A stretch of 21,675 nucleotides of DNA, taken from IMG/VR virus record IMGVR_UViG_3300030116_001426, positions 8,043 through 29,717 of that record; one strand, written 5' to 3'. This DNA is from a virus. This document shows, piece after piece, positions 7,534 to 15,131 of this stretch (the first letter of the stretch is position 1; each line of letters starts with the position of its first letter). The position numbers and the translations under genes were made by a program. Below the pieces are notes generated by a model. That model ran no database searches, was not told the DNA's origin, and saw nothing but the letters and a program-made list of their open reading frames with translations.

Positions 7534-9954
7534 ATGGCCGAAAAAGCAATAAAAGGTTATTTTCCAAGTCAAGTCGTTAGCGATTTAGAGAAGTCAAGTA
7601 ATGAATATGGGCTAAAGGTAGCTAAAGCTATTGAGCATGAATGGTTTGGTAAAGACACGGGTTTAAATAGATTTAAAACAAATCAAACTAGCTTTCATAA
7701 GTTAAGGCTATATGCAAGAGGTGAGCAGTCTGTACAAAAATATAAAGATGAATTATCTATTAATGGTGATTTATCTTATCTTAATTTAGACTGGAAGCCT
7801 GTACCTATTATACCTAAGTTTGTAGATATAGTAGTAAACGGTATAGCTGAAAGAACATATGATATAAAAGCATATTCACAAGATCCACATGGTGTTAGTA
7901 AAAGAACAGAATACATGGCGTCTATTGTTCGTGATATGCAAACAAAAGATTTAAACGAGTATGTTCAAGGTGCATTTGGTATTAATATGTTTGAAAGCGA
8001 TCCAAACAATTTACCTGAAAACCAAGAAGAGCTACAACTTCATATGCAGCTTAATTATAAGCAAGCTGTAGAAATAGCAGAAGAACAAGCTATCAATACT
8101 TTATTTGAAGGTAATAAATACGAGTTAACTAAAAAACGTGTGTATTACGATTTAACTGTTTTAGGTATTGGTGCTGTTAAAAATAGCTTTAATACTTCAG
8201 AAGGTATAACTATAGACTATGTTGATCCTGCTAATTTAGTATATTCATATACAGAATCGCCTTATTTTGATGATATATATTATGCAGGCGAGGTAAAAAA
8301 TATACCTATAAATGAACTTAAAAAACAATTTCCAGAACTAACAGACTCTGATCTTGAAGATATACAGCAGCAAGGTATTTATAATGATGGTTATTCAAAC
8401 AGATCATCATACGAAAGAAGTAGTTTAGATAAAAACATTGTACAAGTTTTATATTTTAATTATAAGACATACGCAAACGAAGTTTATAAAGTAAAAGAAA
8501 CATCAAGTGGTGCTACTAAGATGTTACAAAAAGATGATTCATTTAATGTGCCTGAGGGTGAAGAAAGATTTAGCAGGGTGTCTAATGCTTTAGAAGTTTT
8601 ATATGAAGGTGTTTTAGTTGTTGGTAGCAAAAAATTATTAAAATGGGAGCTAGCTAAAAATATGGTTAGGCCAAAGAGTGATTACACGAAAGTAAAAATG
8701 AATTATGCTGTAGTCGCTCCGCGTATGTATAAAGGTAAAATAGAATCATTAGTTAGTAGAATAACAGGTTTTGCTGACATGATACAATTAACGCATTTAA
8801 AGCTACAGCAAGTAATGTCACGTATGGTACCAGATGGTGTATACATGGATGCGGATGGTTTAGCAGAAGTTGATTTAGGTAATGGCACAAACTATAATCC
8901 ACAAGAAGCTTTAAATATGTTCTTTCAAACTGGTAGTGTTATTGGTAGATCATTAAACTCTGAAGGTGACATGAATCCAGGTAGAGTACCAATACAAGAA
9001 ATAGCTAGTGGTAATGGTGGCGCTAAGTTACAAAGCTTAATCAGTACGTATAATTATTATTTACAAATGATAAGAGACGTGACTGGTTTAAATGAAGCAA
9101 GAGATGGTAGTACACCAGATAAAAACGCTTTAGTAGGTGTACAAAAGTTAGCAGCAGCTAATAGTAATACAGCAACCAGGCATATATTACAAGGTGGTTT
9201 ATTTTTAACTACTGAGTTAGCAGAGTGTATATCATTAAGAATATCAGATATACTAGAATACTCGCCAACAAAAGATGCTTTTATTCAAGCTATTGGTGCG
9301 CATAACGTAGGTACTTTAGAAGAAATGAGTACGTTACATTTATACGACTTTGGTATATTTATTGAATTATCACCTGACGAAGAGCAAAAGCAGTTACTAG
9401 AAAACAACATACAAGTAGCATTAGCACAAAAGAATATAGAGCTTGAAGATGCTATAGATGTTAGAGAAATTAAAAATTTAAAGTTAGCTAATCAGCTTCT
9501 TAAATTAAGAAGAAAAAAGAAAATTGAAAGGGATCAAATGATCCAACAACAAAACATACAAGCTCAAGCACAAGCAAACGCGCAAGCACAGCAAGTTGCA
9601 GCACAAGCAGAAGTACAAAAACAGCAAGCGTTAACGCAAAATCAACTACAACTTGAGCAAGCTAAGTCGCAGCTTAGTACGCAAAAGCTACAAAGCGAGG
9701 CATTGTTGAAAAAAGAATTAATGAATCATGAGTTTCAAATTAATATGAGATTAAAAGAAATGGAGATTGAAGCATTAAAAACCAAAGAGTCTAACAAGGA
9801 AGATCGTAAAGATGAACGTACTAGAATACAAGCATCACAACAGTCTGAATTAATAGAGCAAAGAAAAAATAATACACCACCTAAAAAATTTGAAAGTACA
9901 AGTAATGATATACTTAGTGGTGATTTTGATTTAGGCATGTTTGAGCCTAGATAA
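7534..9954 (+). CDS. Portal protein
   Basis: An 806-residue protein between the large terminase and the scaffold/capsid genes, the standard place and size for the portal of P22- or crAss-like phages. The N-terminus (KGYFPSQVV, then LRLYARGEQ and LNLDWKPVPIIPKFVDIVV at residues 87-105) matches a pattern I associate with portals of uncultured marine phages. The middle holds the stem and wing regions, including helix-rich stretches before and after MIRDVTGLNEARDG. From residue 670 the chain becomes a Gln/Ala-rich, then Lys/Glu-rich helix of more than 100 residues, like the C-terminal barrel helices of P22 gp1. The end, GDFDLGMFEPR, is acidic and probably extended. Twelve copies would form the DNA channel at the capsid vertex that receives the terminase and later the adaptors. 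Confidence 0.88.
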   Translation: MAEKAIKGYFPSQVVSDLEKSSNEYGLKVAKAIEHEWFGKDTGLNRFKTNQTSFHKLRLYARGEQSVQKYKDELSINGDLSYLNLDWKPVPIIPKFVDIVVNGIAERTYDIKAYSQDPHGVSKRTEYMASIVRDMQTKDLNEYVQGAFGINMFESDPNNLPENQEELQLHMQLNYKQAVEIAEEQAINTLFEGNKYELTKKRVYYDLTVLGIGAVKNSFNTSEGITIDYVDPANLVYSYTESPYFDDIYYAGEVKNIPINELKKQFPELTDSDLEDIQQQGIYNDGYSNRSSYERSSLDKNIVQVLYFNYKTYANEVYKVKETSSGATKMLQKDDSFNVPEGEERFSRVSNALEVLYEGVLVVGSKKLLKWELAKNMVRPKSDYTKVKMNYAVVAPRMYKGKIESLVSRITGFADMIQLTHLKLQQVMSRMVPDGVYMDADGLAEVDLGNGTNYNPQEALNMFFQTGSVIGRSLNSEGDMNPGRVPIQEIASGNGGAKLQSLISTYNYYLQMIRDVTGLNEARDGSTPDKNALVGVQKLAAANSNTATRHILQGGLFLTTELAECISLRISDILEYSPTKDAFIQAIGAHNVGTLEEMSTLHLYDFGIFIELSPDEEQKQLLENNIQVALAQKNIELEDAIDVREIKNLKLANQLLKLRRKKKIERDQMIQQQNIQAQAQANAQAQQVAAQAEVQKQQALTQNQLQLEQAKSQLSTQKLQSEALLKKELMNHEFQINMRLKEMEIEALKTKESNKEDRKDERTRIQASQQSELIEQRKNNTPPKKFESTSNDILSGDFDLGMFEPR

Positions 9955-9979
9955 TTGTTTAATTTTATAATATTATATT
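9955..9979 (+). promoter_or_regulatory. AT-only leader with palindrome before the scaffold gene
   Basis: The gap contains TTTAATTTTAT (9958-9968), repeated exactly at 12683-12693 before the gene after the capsid, and a perfect 12-base palindrome TATAATATTATA (9966-9977). No Shine-Dalgarno sequence is present. TATAAT so close to the ATG would give an almost leaderless mRNA, so a promoter reading is uncertain. Confidence 0.25.
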
Positions 9980-11197
9980 ATGGCAGATAAAAATGTAAAG
10001 ACAAATGAAGAGGTTGTCGAACAAGTTGAAGAGACTAAAGAGCAACCTACTAAAGATGAAAAGGTTACATTTAAAGTAAAGCCTCGTATTAAAAAAAATA
10101 CAGACGAGGTGCTAAAGGTAGATTTAAGAAAAAAACCTGAGCAAGAAGAAAATGTAGCTGAAGAAAAAGTTGAAGAAGCTACTGAAGAAAAAGTAGAAGA
10201 ACAAACTGAAGCTGTTTTAGAAGAAATAAAAGATGAAACAGAAACTACTGAAGAGCAGGAAGAAAAACCTGTTATTGAAGAAGTAACTGAAGAAGAAAAT
10301 AAAACAGAAACACAAGAAGAAAATGTAGAAACAGTTGAGCAAACTGAGCAAACGCCAGAGCAACCAGCTGTTGAATTACCAGAAAACGTGGATAAACTAG
10401 TAAAGTTTATGGAAGAAACTGGTGGCGACATTGAGGATTACGTAAAGCTAAATGCTGATTATAGTAAGTACGATGATCAAGCTATGCTTAGAGAATATTA
10501 CAGGCAGACAAAACCTCATTTAACATCATCTGAAATAGATTTTTTAATTGAAGATGATTTTACATACGATGAAGAGGTTGATGATCCAAAAGATGTTAAA
10601 AGAAAGAAATTGGCTTTCAAAGAGCAAGTTGCTTCTGCCAGAGGCCATATGGATAAATTAAAATCCAGTTACTATGCGGAAATTAAGAGCGGGGTTAAGT
10701 TAACTCCAGAACAACAAAAGGCTGTTGATTTCTTTAATAGATATAACAACGAGAAGCAAGAGAGTGATAAACTCCTTAATGAACAACAACAAACTTTTCA
10801 AAATAAAACTAACGAATTATTTAAATCTGATTTTAAAGGTTTTGAATATAATGTTGGTGATAAGAGATACAGGTTTAATGTTAAAAATGCTGAAGAGGTA
10901 AAAACACAACAGAGTGATATAAACAATTTTGTTAAACGTTTTGTTGATAAAAAAAATATGATGAGTGATGCTAGTGGTTATCATAAGTCATTATTTACCG
11001 CAATGAATGCTGATGCTGTAGCTAATCATTTTTATGAGCAAGGTAAAGCAGACGGTATTAAACAAAGCATGGCTAACGCTAAAAATGTAGATATGACACC
11101 AAGAACAGCAGCACAAGATGTTGAAGCTGGTGGAATAAAAGTTAGGGCAATAAGCGGTGATAACAACTCAAGACTTCGAGTTAAAGTACGTAAATAA
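9980..11197 (+). CDS. Putative capsid scaffolding protein
   Basis: A 405-residue, highly charged protein lying exactly between portal and capsid genes, where most tailed phages encode their scaffold. Residues 1-130 are low complexity and dominated by Glu with Thr, Val and Lys (runs such as VEEATEEKVEEQTEAVLEE), so they are probably disordered or loosely helical. The rest is helix-rich: DKLVKFMEETGGDIEDYVKL (about 137-156), a long charged helix around KRKKLAFKEQ, and KLTPEQQKAVDFFNRYNNEK. The C-terminus is basic (LRVKVRK), as in scaffolds whose C-terminal tail binds the acidic coat subunit. Scaffolds guide shell curvature and leave before DNA packaging. No protease motif is visible, so it would leave intact or be cut by another enzyme. 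The function is inferred from position and composition. Confidence 0.7.
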   Translation: MADKNVKTNEEVVEQVEETKEQPTKDEKVTFKVKPRIKKNTDEVLKVDLRKKPEQEENVAEEKVEEATEEKVEEQTEAVLEEIKDETETTEEQEEKPVIEEVTEEENKTETQEENVETVEQTEQTPEQPAVELPENVDKLVKFMEETGGDIEDYVKLNADYSKYDDQAMLREYYRQTKPHLTSSEIDFLIEDDFTYDEEVDDPKDVKRKKLAFKEQVASARGHMDKLKSSYYAEIKSGVKLTPEQQKAVDFFNRYNNEKQESDKLLNEQQQTFQNKTNELFKSDFKGFEYNVGDKRYRFNVKNAEEVKTQQSDINNFVKRFVDKKNMMSDASGYHKSLFTAMNADAVANHFYEQGKADGIKQSMANAKNVDMTPRTAAQDVEAGGIKVRAISGDNNSRLRVKVRK

Positions 11198-11224
11198 GTT
11201 TAACAATTTTAAATTAATTAAAAA
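11198..11224 (+). promoter_or_regulatory. Capsid gene leader with repeated AT-rich motifs
   Basis: GTTTAACAATT at 11198-11208 matches 3554-3564 exactly, and TTAAATTAATTA at 11209-11220 matches 4014-4025 exactly. The capsid leader thus joins the two motifs found separately before other virion genes. No Shine-Dalgarno sequence precedes the ATG; a run of six A's abuts it. A late promoter or an A/U-rich ribosome-loading leader would both fit. Confidence 0.35.
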
Positions 11225-12628
11225 ATGGCAGTAATAACTCCAAGTGCTGGTGCGAATTTAAATTCTGTACCTGCACCGGTAAAACAAACGCTATCATCAA
11301 ATTATATAGACTTTACTGCGTCTGGCACAGCAGGTTGGGCACAGCAATATTTACCTGATTTGATAGAAGCGGAAGCTGAGGTATTCGGAAAAAGAACTAT
11401 CTCTGGCTTTTTAGAAATGGTCGGCGCTGAAGAAGCAATGACATCAGACCAAGTAATTTGGTCAGAGCAAGGTAGATTACACATCTCTCTTTCTGCGACT
11501 GTAGCAAATGCAAGCATTAACAAAATTGAGTTTGCAGGTGGTGTATCGCATCAAATTAGAGTTGGTGATACTATACTAGTACACAAAGCAGCTAAAACAG
11601 TAAAATGTTTTGTGTCTGCACTTTCACCTGATGGTGGAAATACAATTACAGCGCTTCCTTACTCAATCGAAAACTTAGCAACAGGTTCAGCTTTCGCTAA
11701 TGCTGACGATGTAACTATATTAGTTTACGGTTCTGAGTTTGCAAAAGGTGTAGCTGGTAGAACTGAAGCTATAACTCCTTCATTCAAATCATTTACTAAC
11801 AAACCAATCATCATTAAAGATATGTATCAGGTTTCAGGATCTGACGCTTCTCAAGTAGGTTGGGTTGAAGTAACTGGCGAAGATGGACAAAATGGTTTCT
11901 TATGGTATCTAAAAGCAGAAGGTGACACAAGATCAAGATTTACTGATTACTTAGAAATGTCACTAGTAGAAGCTGAGAAAAAAGATTCTACAGCAGCGGC
12001 TGGTGTACCTGATGGTACTGAAGGTTTATTTGCAGCTATAGAAGATAGAGGTCATACTACAACTGGTATTGACGGAAACACTGCAGCTGAAGATTTAGAT
12101 GACTTTGATGAAATACTCAAAAAGTTTGATACACAAGGAGCAATCGAAGAAAACATGTTATATGTTAACAGAAAAGTATCATTAAGTATTGATGATATGT
12201 TAGCAGCTCAGAACTCATATGGTTCTGGTGGTACTTCTTACGGGGTATTTAACAACTCTGAAGATATGGCTCTTAATTTAGGATTTACAGGATTTAGAAG
12301 AGGTTCTTATGACTTCTATAAGCAAGACTGGAAATACTTAAATGATCAAGGTACAAGAGGTGCTTTTGGTGATAACGACATAAGAGGTGTTATTATTCCA
12401 GCTGGTACTTCATCTGTTTATGATGAAACACTAGGTAGGAATTTAACAAGACCTTTCTTACACGTTAGATACAGAGCTTCTCAAGCTGATGACAGAAGGA
12501 TGAAAACTTGGATCGTTGGTTCAGTAGGTGGAAACATCACAACTGATATTGACAAGATGGAAGTACATTATCTATCTGAAAGATGCTTAGTTGTACAAGG
12601 AGCAAATAACTTTATGTTATTGAACTAA
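11225..12628 (+). CDS. Major capsid protein (HK97-fold expected)
   Basis: A 467-residue protein after portal and scaffold genes. Most diagnostic is the C-terminal third: FTGFRRGSYDFYKQDWKYLN, GVIIPAGTSSVYDETLG, RPFLHVRYRASQADDRRMKTW and the closing strand LSERCLVVQGANNFMLLN. This arrangement is typical of major capsid proteins of podovirus-like marine and crAss-like phages. Residues around 96-180 (RVGDTILVH, then DDVTILVYGSEF) look like a beta-rich insertion, probably an outward-facing domain. No cleavage site is obvious. Compared with its neighbours the gene uses more C-ending codons (TTC, AAC, ATC), for example around 11780-11817, which fits very high expression. It has its own AT-rich leader and a strong terminator behind it. 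Confidence 0.87.
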   Translation: MAVITPSAGANLNSVPAPVKQTLSSNYIDFTASGTAGWAQQYLPDLIEAEAEVFGKRTISGFLEMVGAEEAMTSDQVIWSEQGRLHISLSATVANASINKIEFAGGVSHQIRVGDTILVHKAAKTVKCFVSALSPDGGNTITALPYSIENLATGSAFANADDVTILVYGSEFAKGVAGRTEAITPSFKSFTNKPIIIKDMYQVSGSDASQVGWVEVTGEDGQNGFLWYLKAEGDTRSRFTDYLEMSLVEAEKKDSTAAAGVPDGTEGLFAAIEDRGHTTTGIDGNTAAEDLDDFDEILKKFDTQGAIEENMLYVNRKVSLSIDDMLAAQNSYGSGGTSYGVFNNSEDMALNLGFTGFRRGSYDFYKQDWKYLNDQGTRGAFGDNDIRGVIIPAGTSSVYDETLGRNLTRPFLHVRYRASQADDRRMKTWIVGSVGGNITTDIDKMEVHYLSERCLVVQGANNFMLLN

Positions 12629-12642
12629 TACATTATAAAAGA

Positions 12643-12678
12643 GTTAGGCGCTACGGCGCCTAGCCCTTTTTATTTTTT
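12643..12678 (+). terminator. Strong intrinsic terminator after the capsid gene
   Basis: Bases 12643-12651 (GTTAGGCGC) pair with 12656-12664 (GCGCCTAGC) in a nine-pair stem with one G-T pair, around a TACG loop closed by C-G, a member of the very stable UNCG tetraloop class. TTTTTATTTTTT follows at 12667-12678. It is the most GC-rich patch in the surrounding DNA and lies 14 bases after the capsid stop codon. Confidence 0.92.
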
Positions 12679-12699
12679 AATATTTAATTTTATTATATC

Positions 12700-13440
12700 A
12701 TGAAAAAAACAAAAAACAATTGGGAGATAAAAGACAGAGTATACTTTTTGCGTGACGGTCGATCTCCATTAACATGTACAATTAAAGGTAAAGGTATATA
12801 TTGGTTTGACGAAGAAAAAGGATACGAAAGAGAACTTAAGTATGCTGTAAATCAAAAAACACCGTTTGTAGATGAATTTAAAGGTGACGCAAGACTTGGC
12901 CATATAGTATTTGAAGACGGTGTACTTAATGTGCCAAAAGAAAAACAAACTTTACAACAGCTATTATCTATGTATCATCCAGATAATGGTATTGTATACG
13001 AAGAGTTTGATGCAGTTCAAGAAGCTACTGATGATTTAGTAGATATTGAAATGGAAATAGAAGCTTTAAATATAGCTAAAGATTTAGATGTTGATCACGC
13101 TGAAGCTATATTAAGAGTTGAACAAGGAAGTGAAGTTAGTAACATGACTTCAAGAGAATTAAAAAGAGATGTTTTGGTTTTTGCTAAAAAAAATCCAAAG
13201 CTATTTATGAATCTTGTAAATGATGATAATGTTGAAGTTAGAAACTTTGGTATTAAAGCTGTTGAAGCTGATATATTAAGATTATCTAATGATCAAAGAA
13301 CATTTACTTGGGCTAGTAACAAAAGAAAAGTAATGACAGTTCCGTTTGACGAACATCCTTACTCAGCACTAGCAGCCTTCTTTAAAACAGATGAAGGTTT
13401 AGAAGTTTATAAGAACATAGAAAAAAGATTAAAAAAATAA
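12700..13440 (+). CDS. Conserved head/neck region protein, function unknown
   Basis: A 246-residue protein that I recognise only as a recurring neighbour of capsid and adaptor genes. The first 110 residues are beta-rich: a small barrel-like start (WEIKDRVYFLRDGRSPLTCT), then HIVFEDGVLNVPKEKQTLQQ and LLSMYHP. The middle is an acidic helix (about 107-130), followed by MTSRELKRDVLVFAKKNPKLFMNLV and VRNFGIKAVEADIL, both helical. The C-terminus has VPFDEHPYSALAAFFKTDEG and a terminal helix ending in Lys. The start is fixed by the ATG at 12700, 22 bases after the terminator's T-tract, so the gene needs readthrough or its own promoter in the AT-rich gap 12679-12699. A head completion or assembly role is inferred from position. 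Confidence 0.65.
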   Translation: MKKTKNNWEIKDRVYFLRDGRSPLTCTIKGKGIYWFDEEKGYERELKYAVNQKTPFVDEFKGDARLGHIVFEDGVLNVPKEKQTLQQLLSMYHPDNGIVYEEFDAVQEATDDLVDIEMEIEALNIAKDLDVDHAEAILRVEQGSEVSNMTSRELKRDVLVFAKKNPKLFMNLVNDDNVEVRNFGIKAVEADILRLSNDQRTFTWASNKRKVMTVPFDEHPYSALAAFFKTDEGLEVYKNIEKRLKK

Positions 13441-13446
13441 TCACCT

Positions 13447-13483
13447 TATAGAGTAGTCACTCTATATGAGTGGCTACACTATA
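13447..13483 (+). other. Long RNA hairpin without a T-tract
   Basis: Bases 13453-13462 (GTAGTCACTC) pair with 13468-13477 (GAGTGGCTAC), ten pairs with one G-T, around the loop TATAT. After one A-A mismatch, 13447-13451 pair with 13479-13483 for five more pairs. On neither strand does a T-tract follow, so this is not a standard terminator. Its place, 12 bases before the adaptor start, suggests an RNA processing site, mRNA end protection or control of ribosome access. Confidence 0.55.
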
Positions 13484-13495
13484 TAAAAAGAAATT

Positions 13496-14212
13496 ATGGC
13501 AGTATTAATAGATACAGTATATCAAAGGGTTTTATCAATTGCTAATAAAGAGCAGAGAGGTTATATAACACCTCAAGAGTTTAACTTGTTAGCCAACCAA
13601 GCGCAAATGGAAATATTTGAGCAATACTTTTATGATTTAAATCAGTTCAGCAGACTGCCAGGTAACGAAACAAAACACGCTGATATGGTAGATATACTAG
13701 AAGAAAAAATATCTATATTTGAAAAGTTTAGACAAGATGTTGGTATGGGATCAGGTGGTGTAGGAGATTTAACAAACACCGGCGCTAACGATATATATAG
13801 ATTAGGTGTTGTGAGTTACAATAACTCTGGTCAGTATATTGAAATAGAACACGTTAATCAAAATGAATTAAACAATTATATTAATTCACCATTAACAGCA
13901 CCAACAACGTCAAGACCTATTTATATTAAAACATCTGAAACAGCGATACAAGTTTACCCAACAACAATAACTAGTGGCGTAACGTGTAACTTCATAGCAA
14001 GACCCGCTGATGTAGTTTGGAATTTTACTACAGTATTAGGTGAAGCTTTACACAACTCTAACGGCACGGTTAATTTTCAATTGCATGAATCAGACGAAAC
14101 TACGTTAGTACAAAAGATATTACAGTTAGCTGGTATAACTATTAAAGACCCTGGTTTATATCAATTAACTGATAAAGAAGAAAACGAAACAACTCAACAA
14201 GAAAAATTATAA
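13496..14212 (+). CDS. Head-tail adaptor / ring protein 1
   Basis: A 238-residue protein. Its N-terminal helix region, DTVYQRVLSIANKEQRGYIT (6-25), then PQEFNLLANQAQMEIFEQYF (26-45), is a strongly recurring pattern in neck proteins of crAss-like and uncultured marine phages. The middle (DIYRLGVVSYNNSGQYIEIE) and YIKTSETAIQVYP are beta-strand rich, and LVQKILQLAGITIKDPGLYQ forms a late helix. The C-terminal residues are charged and probably disordered. Adaptors dock under the portal dodecamer and close the head after packaging. Three bases separate it from the next gene, also neck-like, so the two are probably made together. The ATG at 13496 is preceded by AAAAAG, a purine stretch but not a true Shine-Dalgarno sequence. 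Confidence 0.7.
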   Translation: MAVLIDTVYQRVLSIANKEQRGYITPQEFNLLANQAQMEIFEQYFYDLNQFSRLPGNETKHADMVDILEEKISIFEKFRQDVGMGSGGVGDLTNTGANDIYRLGVVSYNNSGQYIEIEHVNQNELNNYINSPLTAPTTSRPIYIKTSETAIQVYPTTITSGVTCNFIARPADVVWNFTTVLGEALHNSNGTVNFQLHESDETTLVQKILQLAGITIKDPGLYQLTDKEENETTQQEKL

Positions 14213-14215
14213 TAG

Positions 14216-15124
14216 ATGGCTTTATTCACGGGAACACAACAGTCTTATTATCAAGGTGCTGATAACAATTTTAATACGTCAGACGATTTAAATACGTATG
14301 GTAACTATCAGTTTATTAACATCAAAGATTTAATAACAAACTTTATTATTACATATGTTGGTGAAGGTAAAATAATAAGTAAAGTTAAAAGGCCTGATGT
14401 TGCTTTTCACGCGCAAAGAGCTTTGCAAGAGCTTAGTTATGATACTTTAAAATCAATTAAAACACAAGAGGTTGAAGTTGGCTCTAATTTAAATTTACCA
14501 CTACCACATGATTATGTTAACTATGTTAAGATATGTTATGTTGATGATAATGGTATAGAAAATATTTTGTATAAGTCAAGAAAAACTAGTAATCCAAGAG
14601 CTTTATCGCAAGACTCTAGTTTTAATTATCAGTTTGATAGTGATGGTAATTTAACTGAAGCATCAGATTCAAACTCTTGGCTGCGTTATAAAGAGAGTTC
14701 TAACGTTGATAGCGGCGACACAAACAATGAAGATGAGCCAGGCGCTTTATTAAATGAAGGTGGTAGATATGGTTTAGAGCCTGAGTTTGCACAAAGCAAT
14801 GGTATATTTTATATTGATGATAGCCGTGGTAGAATACATTTTAGTTCTAATATGTTAGAAAAAACAATATTGATAAAATATATAAGTGACAGTTTAGCTA
14901 CTGAAGGTGAAATGCAAGTACATAAGTTTGCAGAAGAAGCAGTATATAAATTTATAGCACACGCTATTTTAGCTAGTCGTGCTAATACACCTGAATATTT
15001 AGTTGCAAGATTTAAAAAAGAAAAGTTTGCAGAAATAAGGAAAGCAAAAATAAGATTATCAAATATTAAATCTGAAGAGCTAGTTCAGGTAATGAGAGGT
15101 AAGTCGAAACGAATTAAACACTAA
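14216..15124 (+). CDS. Head-tail connector / ring protein 2
   Basis: A 302-residue neck-type protein. RPDVAFHAQRALQELSYDTL, then IKTQEVEVGSNLNLPLPHDY and VNYVKICYVDDNGIE, form the helix-strand core that I associate with P22 gp4 or T7 gp11-like connectors in marine phages. A variable loop rich in Asp, Asn and Ser (about 140-195) interrupts it. The C-terminus is a conserved helical block: EMQVHKFAEEAVYKFIAHAI, VARFKKEKFAEIRKAKIRLS and VQVMRGKSKRIKH, whose basic end suits packing against DNA or portal. It lies between adaptor 1 and the giant hub, seven bases before the latter, matching the portal-adaptor-hub assembly order. The exact ring it forms cannot be decided from sequence alone. Confidence 0.68.
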   Translation: MALFTGTQQSYYQGADNNFNTSDDLNTYGNYQFINIKDLITNFIITYVGEGKIISKVKRPDVAFHAQRALQELSYDTLKSIKTQEVEVGSNLNLPLPHDYVNYVKICYVDDNGIENILYKSRKTSNPRALSQDSSFNYQFDSDGNLTEASDSNSWLRYKESSNVDSGDTNNEDEPGALLNEGGRYGLEPEFAQSNGIFYIDDSRGRIHFSSNMLEKTILIKYISDSLATEGEMQVHKFAEEAVYKFIAHAILASRANTPEYLVARFKKEKFAEIRKAKIRLSNIKSEELVQVMRGKSKRIKH

Positions 15125-15131
15125 GTAACAC

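Noticed and set aside
9966-9977. Perfect palindrome TATAATATTATA as an operator
   Set aside because: AT-only palindromes are common in this composition, and it lies three bases from the start codon; no repressor gene is seen.
9973-10431. Minus-strand open frame of about 150 codons opposite the scaffold gene
   Set aside because: It is the Ser/Phe-rich mirror of the Glu-rich repeat (GAA read as TTC), has no leader, and would be the only minus-strand gene.
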